Source: an uncultured Lachnospiraceae bacterium (GTDB lineage Bacteria; Bacillota_A; Clostridia; Lachnospirales; Lachnospiraceae). Taken from it: a stretch of 27,742 bases of DNA. The DNA is taken from the NCBI GenBank assembly GCA_910587905.1, contig CAJUOF010000215.1, forward strand, positions 1 to 27,742. The letters run 5' to 3'. Position numbers and translations under genes: made by a program. Every line of letters starts with the position of its first letter. Position 1 is the first letter of the stretch. Positions 1 to 6,850 of this stretch are shown in pieces. The notes under the pieces were generated by a model. The model saw nothing but the letters and a program-made list of their open reading frames with translations, searched no databases and was not told the DNA's origin.

Positions 1-30
1 CTGGAGTTCAGACGTGTGCTCTTCCGATCT
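1..30. other. Illumina TruSeq read-2 adapter contamination
   Basis: The first 30 bases match the 3' part of the standard TruSeq read-2 adapter, ending in GCTCTTCCGATCT. This is sequencing-library DNA joined to the contig end. Native sequence begins at base 31, where the reading frame immediately becomes good CotH-family protein sequence. Any start codon placed inside these bases, such as the GTG at 14, is an artefact. Confidence 0.97.
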
Positions 31-31
31 T

Positions 32-1375
32 ATCTCCGTCAACGGGGAGCCCTGGGGGCTTTATCTCGCCGTGGAAGGAATCGAGGAGTCGTTTCTCACC
101 CGCAGCTATGGTGCGGATTACGGCGAACTCTACAAGCCGGACGGCACCCAGGCAGGAGGGGGCAATCCCTCCGGCGGACAGGAGAAAATTCCCGCCGGCG
201 ATCCAGATACCAACACCATGGACGCGGCCCCCTCAGAAATGATGGGCGGCCGGGGAGGCCGGCAGACACTCATGGGCGACGGCGACGTTCTCCTGCAATA
301 TACGGACGACGAACCGGACAGCTATTCCAATATTTTTAACAATGCCAAAACAGAAGTTTCCCAAGCGGACAAGAACCGTCTGGTCGAGGCCCTGAAAATC
401 CTGAGCAGCGGCGAAGCCCCGGAAGACGCCGTGGATATCGACAGCGTGATCCGCTATTTCACGGCCCACAACTTCGTCCTGAATTTTGACAGCTACACCG
501 GCTCCATGATCCACAATTACTACCTGTATGAAGAAAACGGTCGGCTTGCCATGCTGCCCTGGGATTACAACCTGGCCTTCGGAGGTTTTGAGTCCGCCGG
601 AGGTGCCGAGAGCTTGGTCAATTATCCCATCGACACTCCCGTCTCCGGCGGGACGGTGGAGGAACGGCCCATGCTGGCTTGGATTTTTTCCGACGAAGCC
701 TACACGGAGCAGTACCATCAATGTTTTTCCGAGCTTATTCAGGGATATTTTGAGAGCGGCAGATTTGCCGCAGAAATTGATTCCGTAGCAGACATGATCA
801 GACCCTATGTGGAGGCGGATCCCACGAAATTCTGTACCTTCGAGGAATTTGAGAAGGGGGCGGACACTTTGAAGGAATTCTGCCTGCTGCGGGCAGAGAG
901 CGTCCGGGGCCAGCTTGACGGTCAAATCGGCCGGACCGCAGACACCCAGAATGCGGATACTCTGATTGATGCCAATGGCCTGAACATCTCCGACATGGGC
1001 TCCATGGGCGGGAGAGGCATGCCGGACGGCGGCACCATGCCGGATGCGGACGGCTCACCGGGCTCCGATGCCATGCCGGATACGGACGGCTCACCGGGCT
1101 CCAGTGCCATGCCGGGTGCGGACGCTTTTCCGGGCGGCGCTCCGATTCCGGGTGAAAACGGCGTGCCGGACGGCGATGCGGCTTCGGACGAAACCGCCCT
1201 ATCCAGAGACGGCGGCCCCGCCAGGGAGGCGCTGGGGCGGCCCGGCGGCTTCGGCGGCCCCACACAGGAATCCTCCGCCGGCTCCGCTGCCACGCCCCTC
1301 CTTCTGACCGTGGTTTCCATCGCCGTGCTCCTCGTCGGGCTCCTTTTCGCCCGCCTCTTCAAAACACGTATATAA
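32..1375 (+). CDS. CotH-family protein kinase-like protein, 5'-truncated, with repeat-rich tail and C-terminal membrane anchor
   Basis: This is the 3' part of a CotH-family gene; the 5' part is lost at the adapter-tagged contig end. CotH proteins are atypical kinases, best known for phosphorylating spore-coat proteins; in clostridia many are surface proteins of unknown substrate. The sequence opens with GEPWGLYLAVEG and later has LPWDYNLAFGGF, both typical CotH blocks, the second carrying the probable metal-binding Asp. After the kinase-like part comes a low-complexity stretch rich in Met, Pro, Gly, Asp and Ser, including near-identical 12-residue units coded by 1037-1072 and 1073-1108 (MPDADGSPGSDA and MPDTDGSPGSSA). 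A hydrophobic helix (LLLTVVSIAVLLVGLLFARLF) and basic end follow, suggesting a tail anchor with the catalytic part outside the cell. The family call is firm; the substrate is unknown. Confidence 0.88.
   Translation: MSVNGEPWGLYLAVEGIEESFLTRSYGADYGELYKPDGTQAGGGNPSGGQEKIPAGDPDTNTMDAAPSEMMGGRGGRQTLMGDGDVLLQYTDDEPDSYSNIFNNAKTEVSQADKNRLVEALKILSSGEAPEDAVDIDSVIRYFTAHNFVLNFDSYTGSMIHNYYLYEENGRLAMLPWDYNLAFGGFESAGGAESLVNYPIDTPVSGGTVEERPMLAWIFSDEAYTEQYHQCFSELIQGYFESGRFAAEIDSVADMIRPYVEADPTKFCTFEEFEKGADTLKEFCLLRAESVRGQLDGQIGRTADTQNADTLIDANGLNISDMGSMGGRGMPDGGTMPDADGSPGSDAMPDTDGSPGSSAMPGADAFPGGAPIPGENGVPDGDAASDETALSRDGGPAREALGRPGGFGGPTQESSAGSAATPLLLTVVSIAVLLVGLLFARLFKTRI
1037..1108 (+). repeat. 36-bp in-frame tandem repeat (two units) in the CotH-like tail
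   Basis: Units at 1037-1072 and 1073-1108 differ at only a few bases, and a degenerate third begins at 1109. Each codes for 12 residues of an acidic Pro/Gly linker. Copy number could change by slippage without breaking the frame. Confidence 0.75.
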
Positions 1376-1387
1376 AATGGGGGGGGC

Positions 1388-1466
1388 GCCGTGGAGGGGA
1401 CTTTTCTTTCCATCGCAGACACGGTTCCCTATCGTCTGCTCTCGGAAAAAAAGTCCCCTCCACGGC
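1388..1466. repeat. Long inverted repeat, 18-bp perfect arms
   Basis: GCCGTGGAGGGGACTTTT at 1388-1405 is the exact reverse complement of 1449-1466. The arms are separated by 43 bases containing TCGCAGACACG (1413-1423) and CCTATCGTCTGCTCTCGG (1428-1445). It lies between the CotH-like gene and the convergent MATE gene, so it could also fold in transcripts from either side. The same internal core occurs in the palindrome near 26290-26462. Confidence 0.85.
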
Positions 1467-1636
1467 TGACTTTCGATCGCTCGGGCGGCCCCTTCCGCCT
1501 CAGACTCGGTCCCCTATCGGCTGCTCTCGGAAAAAAAGTCCCCTCCACGGCTGACTTTCGATCACTCGGGCAACTCCTTCCGCCTCAGACTCGGTCCCCT
1601 ATCGGCTGCTCTCGGAAAAAAAGTCCCCTCCACGGC
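1421..1636. repeat. 85-bp tandem repeat, about 2.5 copies
   Basis: Units start at 1421, 1506 and 1591, an exact 85-base period. Each contains a CTGCTCTCGG box, seven A's and AGTCCCCTCCACGGC (at 1446-1466, 1531-1551 and 1616-1636). The third unit stops just before the end of the MATE gene. The first unit overlaps the right arm of the inverted repeat at 1388-1466, so the array seems to have grown by duplicating one half of a palindrome. No credible gene lies in this 265-base gap. Confidence 0.9.
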
Positions 1637-1641
1637 GTATA

Positions 1642-3009
1642 TCACCTCTCCAAACTTTTCAGGTATCGGCTGAAGCAGACGTAAGTCACGATCACGGTAA
1701 TGATATTGGACACCGGTTCCGCCAGGAACACGCCGATGGCTCCCATAAAGAAAGGGAACACCAGCACCAGCGGAATCAGCACGAAAATCTTTCGCATCAG
1801 TCCGAAGATCAGGGACAGCTTTGCATTGCCCATGGCAATGAACATGTGCTGGTTCATCATCTGCATCCCCAGCACGAAGTTCAGGCAGAAAGCGATCCGT
1901 ATGGAGCTCGCACAGGTCGAGAGCAGCGCCTCGTCGGTGGTGAAAAGCCCCGCCACCTGGCTGGGAAAAAGCATGAACACCACCCACATGAGGGTGGCGC
2001 AGGTCAGAGAGCAGACCCTCCCGTAATAGATGGCCTTTCGCATACGGCCATAATCCCCCGCACCAAAACAGTATCCCACAATGGGCTGCGCCCCCTGGGT
2101 CACCCCCTGGAGCGGCATGAAGAAAATCTGATACATGCTGTACACGATGGTCATACACCCGATATACATGTCTCCCGTCGCGATGTCAGGACTCCAGTGG
2201 CGCAGCAGAAGGTTGATCAGGATCTGCACCAGGCTGTCGTTTGCCAGAAATACGAAGCTGGAAACTCCAAGGGCGAAAATCCGCTTTACGCTCTCCCACC
2301 TCACCCGCATGTCCTTAAGCCTTGTCCGGATAATGATTTTCCTGGAAAACAGGAGCAGGAACAACACCCACAGGGCGGAGACGGACTGGGAGATCACGGT
2401 CGCCGCCGCCGCCCCCGCAATCCCCATGTCCATCACGTAAATGAACACGGGATCCAAAATCAGATTGAGCAGGGCGCCGATCGCCACCGTAATGGTTCCA
2501 AGCGTGGTAAAGCCCTGGGCGTTCAGGAAAGAATTCATGCCCATGCTGATCATGACCGGCACGGTTCCCAGTACGTAGATCCTCAGGTAGGAGGACGCAT
2601 AGGGAAGCGCCGCCTCACTGGTTCCGAAAAGCAGAAGGATCGGATCGCAGAACACATAAAAAACCACGGTCAAAACGATTCCCAAGCCCAAAAGAAGGCT
2701 CAGAGAATTTCCCTGGAGAAGGGCCGCCCCCTCGTAATCCTTCTCCCCAAGCTTGATGGAAAGAAGGGGCCCTCCGCCCCGCCCAACCAAAAGGCTGAAT
2801 GCCGTGATGATCAGAATGATCGGAAGCGTCAGGCCCAGGCCTGTCAGGGCGATGGTTCCGACTCCCTCCATATGTCCGATGTAGATGCGGTCCACCATGC
2901 TGTAAAGGGCGTTGACGATCTGTGCGACCGTGCTGGGCACCGCAAGTTTCAGGAGGAGCGGCAGAATCTTCCCCTTCGCAAGCTGCTCCTCCATCTGTTC
3001 CCCTTTCAT
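1642..3009 (-). CDS. MATE-family multidrug/sodium antiporter
   Basis: This 455-residue membrane protein is the normal size for the MATE family, which exports cationic drugs or metabolites in exchange for Na+ or H+. The N-terminus (LPLLLKLAVPSTVAQIVNAL, then YSMVDRIYIGH) is the typical MATE first helix, and about 12 hydrophobic segments follow in two similar halves. The ATG at 3009 has GAGGAG just upstream and lies 7 bases past the SDR stop, so both genes are probably one transcript. A second in-frame ATG at 2994 with AGGGG upstream could also be used. The substrate cannot be told from sequence. The gene ends five bases from the 85-bp repeat array. Confidence 0.93.
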   Translation of the reverse strand: MKGEQMEEQLAKGKILPLLLKLAVPSTVAQIVNALYSMVDRIYIGHMEGVGTIALTGLGLTLPIILIITAFSLLVGRGGGPLLSIKLGEKDYEGAALLQGNSLSLLLGLGIVLTVVFYVFCDPILLLFGTSEAALPYASSYLRIYVLGTVPVMISMGMNSFLNAQGFTTLGTITVAIGALLNLILDPVFIYVMDMGIAGAAAATVISQSVSALWVLFLLLFSRKIIIRTRLKDMRVRWESVKRIFALGVSSFVFLANDSLVQILINLLLRHWSPDIATGDMYIGCMTIVYSMYQIFFMPLQGVTQGAQPIVGYCFGAGDYGRMRKAIYYGRVCSLTCATLMWVVFMLFPSQVAGLFTTDEALLSTCASSIRIAFCLNFVLGMQMMNQHMFIAMGNAKLSLIFGLMRKIFVLIPLVLVFPFFMGAIGVFLAEPVSNIITVIVTYVCFSRYLKSLER

Positions 3010-3016
3010 ACGCTCC

Positions 3017-3808
3017 TCATGCCTCCGCCGCCTTTTTCTCCCAGGAATAGGTGGGATTCAGGGTGACGCTTCTCCCTCCGGACACCTCGATGGTGGTGCC
3101 GGTCATGTAGGAAGCCCCCTGGCCGCAGAGGAACACCACCGGTGCGGCGATCTCCTTCGGCTCCGCCAGACGGTTTAACAAGGTTCCGGCGGCATTGTAA
3201 TCCAGCTCCGCCTGGGGGATGTTCGCCCGCACCGCGGGCGTCACCGTGAAGCCCGGCCTCACGCAGCAGACCCGCACGCCGTAAGCGGCATACTCTCCCG
3301 CCAAGGTCTGCGTCAAATTGACGATGGCCGCCTTCATGGGGCCGTACAGGGTGCTTCTCCCCGCCGTGGGGCAGCGGGCCGCCAGGGAGCTGATGTTGAC
3401 GATGGCTCCCCCTTTATGCTTCATGTGGCGAAACGCCGCCTGTGCCCCGAACACGGCCGATTTGAAGCACACGCCCGTGATAAAGTCGATATCCTTCTCG
3501 GTGAACTCGTCCCCCTTCTTGAACACGGTGGCCCCCACGTTGTTGACCCAGGCATCGATCCCTCCGAACTTCTCCGCCACATGGTCGGCAAAGGCATAGA
3601 CACCCGCCTCGTCCGTCACGTCCAGCACTTCCCAGTAGACCTCCCCGAGCCCCCTCATCTCCTCGCAGGCCGCCTTGAGCTCGTCCTCTTTTCTGGCACA
3701 AATGGCGACCTTCGCACCTTCCCCCAGAAACGTCTCGGCCACAGCACGGCCGATTCCCTTGCTTCCCCCGAGCACGACTGCCACTTTCCCCTTAAGTCCC
3801 AAATCCAT
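3017..3808 (-). CDS. SDR-family NAD(P)-dependent oxidoreductase
   Basis: This classical short-chain dehydrogenase/reductase has 263 residues, the usual length. Its Rossmann glycine motif is GGSKGIG (residues 14-20), the structural motif is NNVG (89-92) in place of the usual NNAG, the serine is in VNISS (137-141), and the catalytic pair Y155-x3-K159 is in YGPMKAA. The C-terminal SGG reflects the usual cofactor and substrate end. The ATG at 3808 has a strong AGGAGGG site, and a promoter lies at 3851-3879. It is the first gene of a two-gene operon with the MATE exporter, which may hint that the enzyme modifies an exported compound, but that is inference. The substrate is unknown. Confidence 0.93.
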   Translation of the reverse strand: MDLGLKGKVAVVLGGSKGIGRAVAETFLGEGAKVAICARKEDELKAACEEMRGLGEVYWEVLDVTDEAGVYAFADHVAEKFGGIDAWVNNVGATVFKKGDEFTEKDIDFITGVCFKSAVFGAQAAFRHMKHKGGAIVNISSLAARCPTAGRSTLYGPMKAAIVNLTQTLAGEYAAYGVRVCCVRPGFTVTPAVRANIPQAELDYNAAGTLLNRLAEPKEIAAPVVFLCGQGASYMTGTTIEVSGGRSVTLNPTYSWEKKAAEA

Positions 3809-3850
3809 AACAAAACCCTCCTATGTAATTGATCTACTCGCTTCCAGCTA

Positions 3851-3879
3851 ATCATATCACACAGGAGGGAAATTGAAAA
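3851..3879 (-). promoter_or_regulatory. Sigma-A-type promoter for the SDR-MATE operon
   Basis: Read on the minus strand: TTTTCA (3874-3879), a 17-base spacer, then TATGAT (3851-3856). The start codon at 3808 follows about 40 bases downstream. The -10 box matches the consensus at five of six bases and the -35 box at four of six. Confidence 0.6.
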
Positions 3880-3894
3880 GCGCTTAATCCCTTT

Positions 3895-4342
3895 TTATAG
3901 AGGGCACTTATCGCATTTTTTCTTGCTGAATACATATTTCCGGTACTGGTTCCCATTCTTTGCCTCCCGCTTCTCAACCCGCACGGCCAGTTCACCTGCC
4001 GGACATTGCAGCATCTTTGTCATCCTTTGAACGAATGTCCCTGATCGTTTCCTCCTCAAGCAGTTCCTTCATTTCCATGAAAAGATTTTGTATCTTCCGG
4101 CTGCCGCAGCCCGCTATCCCTTCCTCCAAAGCCTTTAGCAGTTCCTTCGTATATGCAATCTCTTCCTCCGGTCCGGCTTCCAATGACGGTTTTTCGGGAA
4201 ACTTCTCCGATAATTCAAAGGCATTTTTATAGATTTCCTTCCGGAGCTGTTTGCTCATATCCCGCAGAATCTGTGTAGGGGATTTCGCCCGGACAGATGC
4301 ATTTGTATGGGTGAAATCCACGATAATGGTAGTTTCAACTGT
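3895..4342 (-). pseudogene. IS1182-family transposase remnant (internal deletion and frameshift)
   Basis: Two adjoining minus-strand frames hold pieces of one transposase. The first reads TIIVDFTHTNASVRAKSPTQ, then SKQLRKEIYK, and ends near IRSKDDKDA; this is the IS1182-type block in which an Asp-containing VDxTH motif is followed by a helical insert and a D-D-x-DA motif. Near 3995-4005 the frame shifts by one, and the next frame reads CPAGELAVRVEKR, then YVFSKKKCDKCPL, the C-terminal Cys-x2-Cys block of the same family, before a stop at 3895. The segment that should lie between, with the rest of the catalytic core, is missing. No N-terminal domain is present. The element is therefore dead. 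The family call rests on remembered motifs, not a search. Confidence 0.72.
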
Positions 4343-4403
4343 GAATGATCTTTCAGCATTCCGAAGACCTCCTTCCCATATTTCTATTATAATGCCAACA
4401 CTG

Positions 4404-4440
4404 AAAAAAGCCCGATTCTTTTTCATAGAATCAGACTTTT
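4404..4440 (-). terminator. Rho-independent terminator after the AbiH-like fragment
   Basis: On the minus strand an AGTCTGATTCT arm pairs with AGAATCGGGCT and is followed by six T's, directly after the stop of the AbiH-like gene. The block including the flanking AGGGCACTGA is repeated almost unchanged at 5649-5696. Confidence 0.75.
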
Positions 4441-4809
4441 TCAGTGCCCTTCCTCTTCTAACGATTTCGGAGCATTATCTAATTTCAATCCACTCAAATA
4501 TATTTCTGCCAATTTAGGGATAAGCAGAGCTTCCGCCAATCCCTCCACTAATATATTTCCCTTTGAAAAAAGCAATGTTGAACGTGTTGTATCCATCCAC
4601 CTGTTTATAAATTGTTTTGCCTGCTTATTTTTTATATCATCATTCATTTCCCAATTATCAAGATTATCACATTTATATACATTCAGAGATGCATCCTCAC
4701 GATAAGTATAAATTCTTCTTGCCCTTTCACAAAAATCAAGAAAATCACCATACTTCGTAGGTAATCCATGTGTTAAATCAAATCCATTCCCAATAATAAG
4801 TATATTCAT
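4441..4809 (-). pseudogene. AbiH-like N-terminal fragment (122 aa)
   Basis: The N-terminus MNILIIGNGFDLTHGLPTKY matches the conserved opening of AbiH-family phage abortive-infection proteins, which are normally about 300 residues or longer. This frame stops after 122 residues. The last 40 or so residues, including LAEALLIPKLAEIYLSGL, do not resemble AbiH as I know it and may come from a different gene joined at a deletion. A good AAGGGAG site precedes the ATG at 4809, so a short protein may still be made. The gene is AT-rich compared with the flanks and sits among mobile-element debris. It is probably a truncated, inactive defence gene; a small intact gene of unknown function is possible. Confidence 0.55.
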
Positions 4810-4961
4810 AATCTTTTCTCCCTTAGTGCGTTTTCTTTCTGTGAAATTAATTTTACAGAGTTATACTTCCCTTTTTGGCAAAATTCTATTGTCATGAAGA
4901 AAAATTGCAAAAAAATAACTTCCATACCAGCCAATGATGATTCTTCACTGCCTGTTTATTA

Positions 4962-5270
4962 TTACACCATGTTATTACGATCCTGCCCATTATAAAGAAA
5001 CCTTCTAACTTCCATAACCAAATCATTCGGATCATCATCAATTACCACATAGTAAACAATATAATTATCCACATAAATACGATAATAAGAATACCTGTGC
5101 CCCCGGACAGAATGATATGGTTCAAAAGATTCAGCCATTGGAAGCCGTTCCATAATAGCAGATTCAACCTTATCCAATAAGTCATTTGCTGCTTTTGGAT
5201 TCTTCAGTTTCTCCGCAATATAGGTTACTTTTTCACCAAGATCCTCATAAAAAGTGGCAGATAGCTCAAT
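4962..5270 (-). CDS. ParE/RelE-superfamily toxin, start codon uncertain
   Basis: The frame from 5279 to 4962 codes for a RelE/ParE-fold toxin of the usual size (about 102-105 residues). It opens with KVQIELSATFYEDLGEK, followed by a helical middle, then YRIYVDNYIVYYVV and the typical end VMEVRRFLYNGQD. It follows the antitoxin stop directly and lies in the same frame, but there is no ATG, GTG or TTG before codon 35, where a TTG (5177) would remove the first helix. The nearest possible start giving a full toxin is ATT at 5270, which is rare. Either translation begins at ATT or the start codon has been lost. The coordinate given assumes the ATT. On natural targets: ParE toxins hit gyrase and RelE toxins cut mRNA; which applies here is not clear. 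Confidence 0.68.
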   Translation of the reverse strand: MELSATFYEDLGEKVTYIAEKLKNPKAANDLLDKVESAIMERLPMAESFEPYHSVRGHRYSYYRIYVDNYIVYYVVIDDDPNDLVMEVRRFLYNGQDRNNMV

Positions 5271-5279
5271 CTGTACTTT

Positions 5280-5540
5280 TTACTGAACATTTATCTTCCT
5301 CCGTAGTCCTCCGAAAACTTCTTCATGGCTCATCCTTGTATCGTTTTCCGCCGCAAACCTATCTGCTTTATCCAATGCAGCTTCAACGCCATCCGTCAAC
5401 TTTGAATATTCTTCAAGACTAAGAACCACCATTGCTCCATAACCGTTTTTTGTTAAATATACCGGCTCTCCCGCATTAACAATTTTCTCAATATCAGGAA
5501 ACTTATTTCTTAAATCTGAAACAGGTCTAATCTGTAACAT
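5280..5540 (-). CDS. Phd/YefM-family antitoxin
   Basis: This 86-residue protein reads IRPVSDLRNKFPDIEKIV near its start, then EPVYLTKNGYGAMVVLSLEEY, the hallmark Phd/YefM fold that binds DNA and represses its own operon. The C-terminal helical part would bind and neutralise the toxin encoded immediately downstream. The ATG at 5540 is chosen because AAGGAG lies about 9 bases before it; an ATG seven codons upstream (5561) lacks such a site. The stop TAA at 5280-5282 abuts the toxin frame. Order antitoxin-then-toxin is usual for this family. Base composition is AT-rich, fitting acquired DNA. Confidence 0.86.
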   Translation of the reverse strand: MLQIRPVSDLRNKFPDIEKIVNAGEPVYLTKNGYGAMVVLSLEEYSKLTDGVEAALDKADRFAAENDTRMSHEEVFGGLRRKINVQ

Positions 5541-5648
5541 AAGCGTTCTCTCCTTATCCATATTTTATCCTAATTTTATCATTATCCATATTGTACTCTA
5601 CTATTCTAAAAAAAACAACCTTTGTAAAAATCTTGCTTTATTTACCAT

Positions 5649-5686
5649 AAAAAAGCCTGATTCTTTTAACAAAGAAACAGACTTTT
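5649..5686 (-). terminator. Terminator after the ketopantoate-reductase-like gene
   Basis: On the minus strand AGTCTGTTTCTTT pairs, with two mismatches, with AAAGAATCAGGCT, and six T's follow. It lies about 40 bases after the stop at 5727. It is a near copy of the terminator at 4404-4440, including the preceding AGGGCACTGA, so it is part of a dispersed repeat. Confidence 0.7.
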
Positions 5687-5726
5687 TCAGTGCCCTCTTT
5701 ATAAAGTCCTTTTTATAATATCCTTC

Positions 5727-6671
5727 TCAGGAAGGCTGCCCGTCGAATTCACCGGCATTTTTTTCTTCCAGCACCCGGATCCCGTGGTAAAGCAGATAGC
5801 TTAAGGGCGTCGGAATCCCAAGTTCCTTCCCCAGGCGCACCACAGTCCCCGAAAAAAGCTCCACCTCCGTCTTCTTCTTCCCCTCCAAATCCTGCAGCGT
5901 GGAAGGTTTATTCTGATAGGGAACGGTTTGCAGCGTCTTCTCCTGCTGCTCAATGTCCGACTCGTTCAAGTCCACTCCCAGGCGGTTGGCGATGGCCATC
6001 ACCTCCCGCATGGCTCCCCGCCGGATCTCATTGGCCGAATCACTGCTGCGGAAGGCCCCGAAGGGAATCCCGAAGAGCGCACAGGTCATGTTCTCCCCCA
6101 CGTTGCACATATATTTGAACCAGATTCCCCGCTTCATATCCCTGTCGATCTCATAGGGAATGTCGCAGGCGTCAAAAAAGGCCTTCACCGCCGTCACCCG
6201 CTCCGTCAACGTCTCATTCCTCGCCTCGCCGAAATGGACCTTGCCCCAGTAGGGATCAAAGTCGGCCACCCCGTCCTTCATGACGATGGACATCCGCATG
6301 TAAGAATAAATGACATGTTCCCAGCCGTAGGCCGCCGCCACCTTCTCCTCACTCTCAATCCCGTTCATGACACAGAGAATCTGAGTCCCCTCCCCCACCA
6401 GGTTCCGGATGTCCCGGATGGCCTGGGAGAGCCCCATGTCCTTCATCGCCATGATGATCAGGTCCGCCTTCGGTCCCTCCTCCTCCGGCGTGCGGATGGA
6501 AAACTTATAATTCACCCCGTTGATGGTCACGCCGTTCCTCTCCAGCCGCTCCTTCCGGCTGCCCGATGCCACCACCTGAAAATGCTCCCTGCCAAGATAC
6601 GCTTCCATCCTGGGCGCAAAAAAAGAGCCCATGGCTCCAAGGCCGATCAATGCCGCATGTTTTATTTCCAT
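5727..6671 (-). CDS. Ketopantoate reductase (ApbA/PanE) family protein
   Basis: The family reduces 2-dehydropantoate to pantoate with NADPH in coenzyme A synthesis, though many paralogues act on other substrates. The 314-residue length is typical. Visible motifs are GLGAMG (residues 10-15) in the Rossmann fold, MNGI (102-105), the catalytic-type lysine in WFKYMCN (K186, with N190), and the glutamate in VELFSG near the C-terminus. The ATG at 6671 has GGAGGTG six bases upstream. It stands alone between the P-type ATPase terminator and its own terminator. I leave the symbol blank because no other pantothenate gene is near and paralogues are common in this group. Confidence 0.88.
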   Translation of the reverse strand: MEIKHAALIGLGAMGSFFAPRMEAYLGREHFQVVASGSRKERLERNGVTINGVNYKFSIRTPEEEGPKADLIIMAMKDMGLSQAIRDIRNLVGEGTQILCVMNGIESEEKVAAAYGWEHVIYSYMRMSIVMKDGVADFDPYWGKVHFGEARNETLTERVTAVKAFFDACDIPYEIDRDMKRGIWFKYMCNVGENMTCALFGIPFGAFRSSDSANEIRRGAMREVMAIANRLGVDLNESDIEQQEKTLQTVPYQNKPSTLQDLEGKKKTEVELFSGTVVRLGKELGIPTPLSYLLYHGIRVLEEKNAGEFDGQPS

Positions 6672-6756
6672 AATCCACCTCCAGATTCACAAAATTCCAA
6701 TGATGCCTTCATCCCTGTCGCTTCCATAATATAGGATACCATCCCACATAACCTTG

Positions 6757-6786
6757 ATTATATAACAGGACTCCGCAGACAGGCAA
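6757..6786 (-). promoter_or_regulatory. Probable promoter for the ketopantoate-reductase-like gene
   Basis: On the minus strand TTGCCT (6781-6786), an 18-base spacer, and a perfect TATAAT (6757-6762). The start codon is 86 bases downstream, and the preceding gene's terminator ends just upstream. Confidence 0.45.
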
Positions 6787-6805
6787 CCGGAAATTGCAAA
6801 AAATC

Positions 6806-6845
6806 CATAAAAGGCATCCTCCCACCTCTCGGTGTTCGGATGCCT
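6806..6845 (-). terminator. Rho-independent terminator of the P-type ATPase gene
   Basis: On the minus strand AGGCATCC (6838-6845) pairs perfectly with GGATGCCT (6812-6819), with an inner CACC/GGTG pair, and is followed by a T-run. It begins six bases after the ATPase stop codon. Confidence 0.9.
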
Positions 6846-6850
6846 GAAAT

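Noticed and set aside
1421..1636. CRISPR-like array from the regularly spaced repeats.
   Set aside because: The 85-bp units are near-identical throughout, with no variable spacers and no cas genes.
3992..4426. Intact 144-residue gene starting in the terminator after the AbiH fragment.
   Set aside because: Its first codons are the terminator hairpin, and the rest matches transposase pieces that continue in another frame.
4810..4961. A gene in the gap between the toxin and the AbiH fragment.
   Set aside because: The 150-base gap is AT-rich with stops in all frames; at most it holds a weak promoter.
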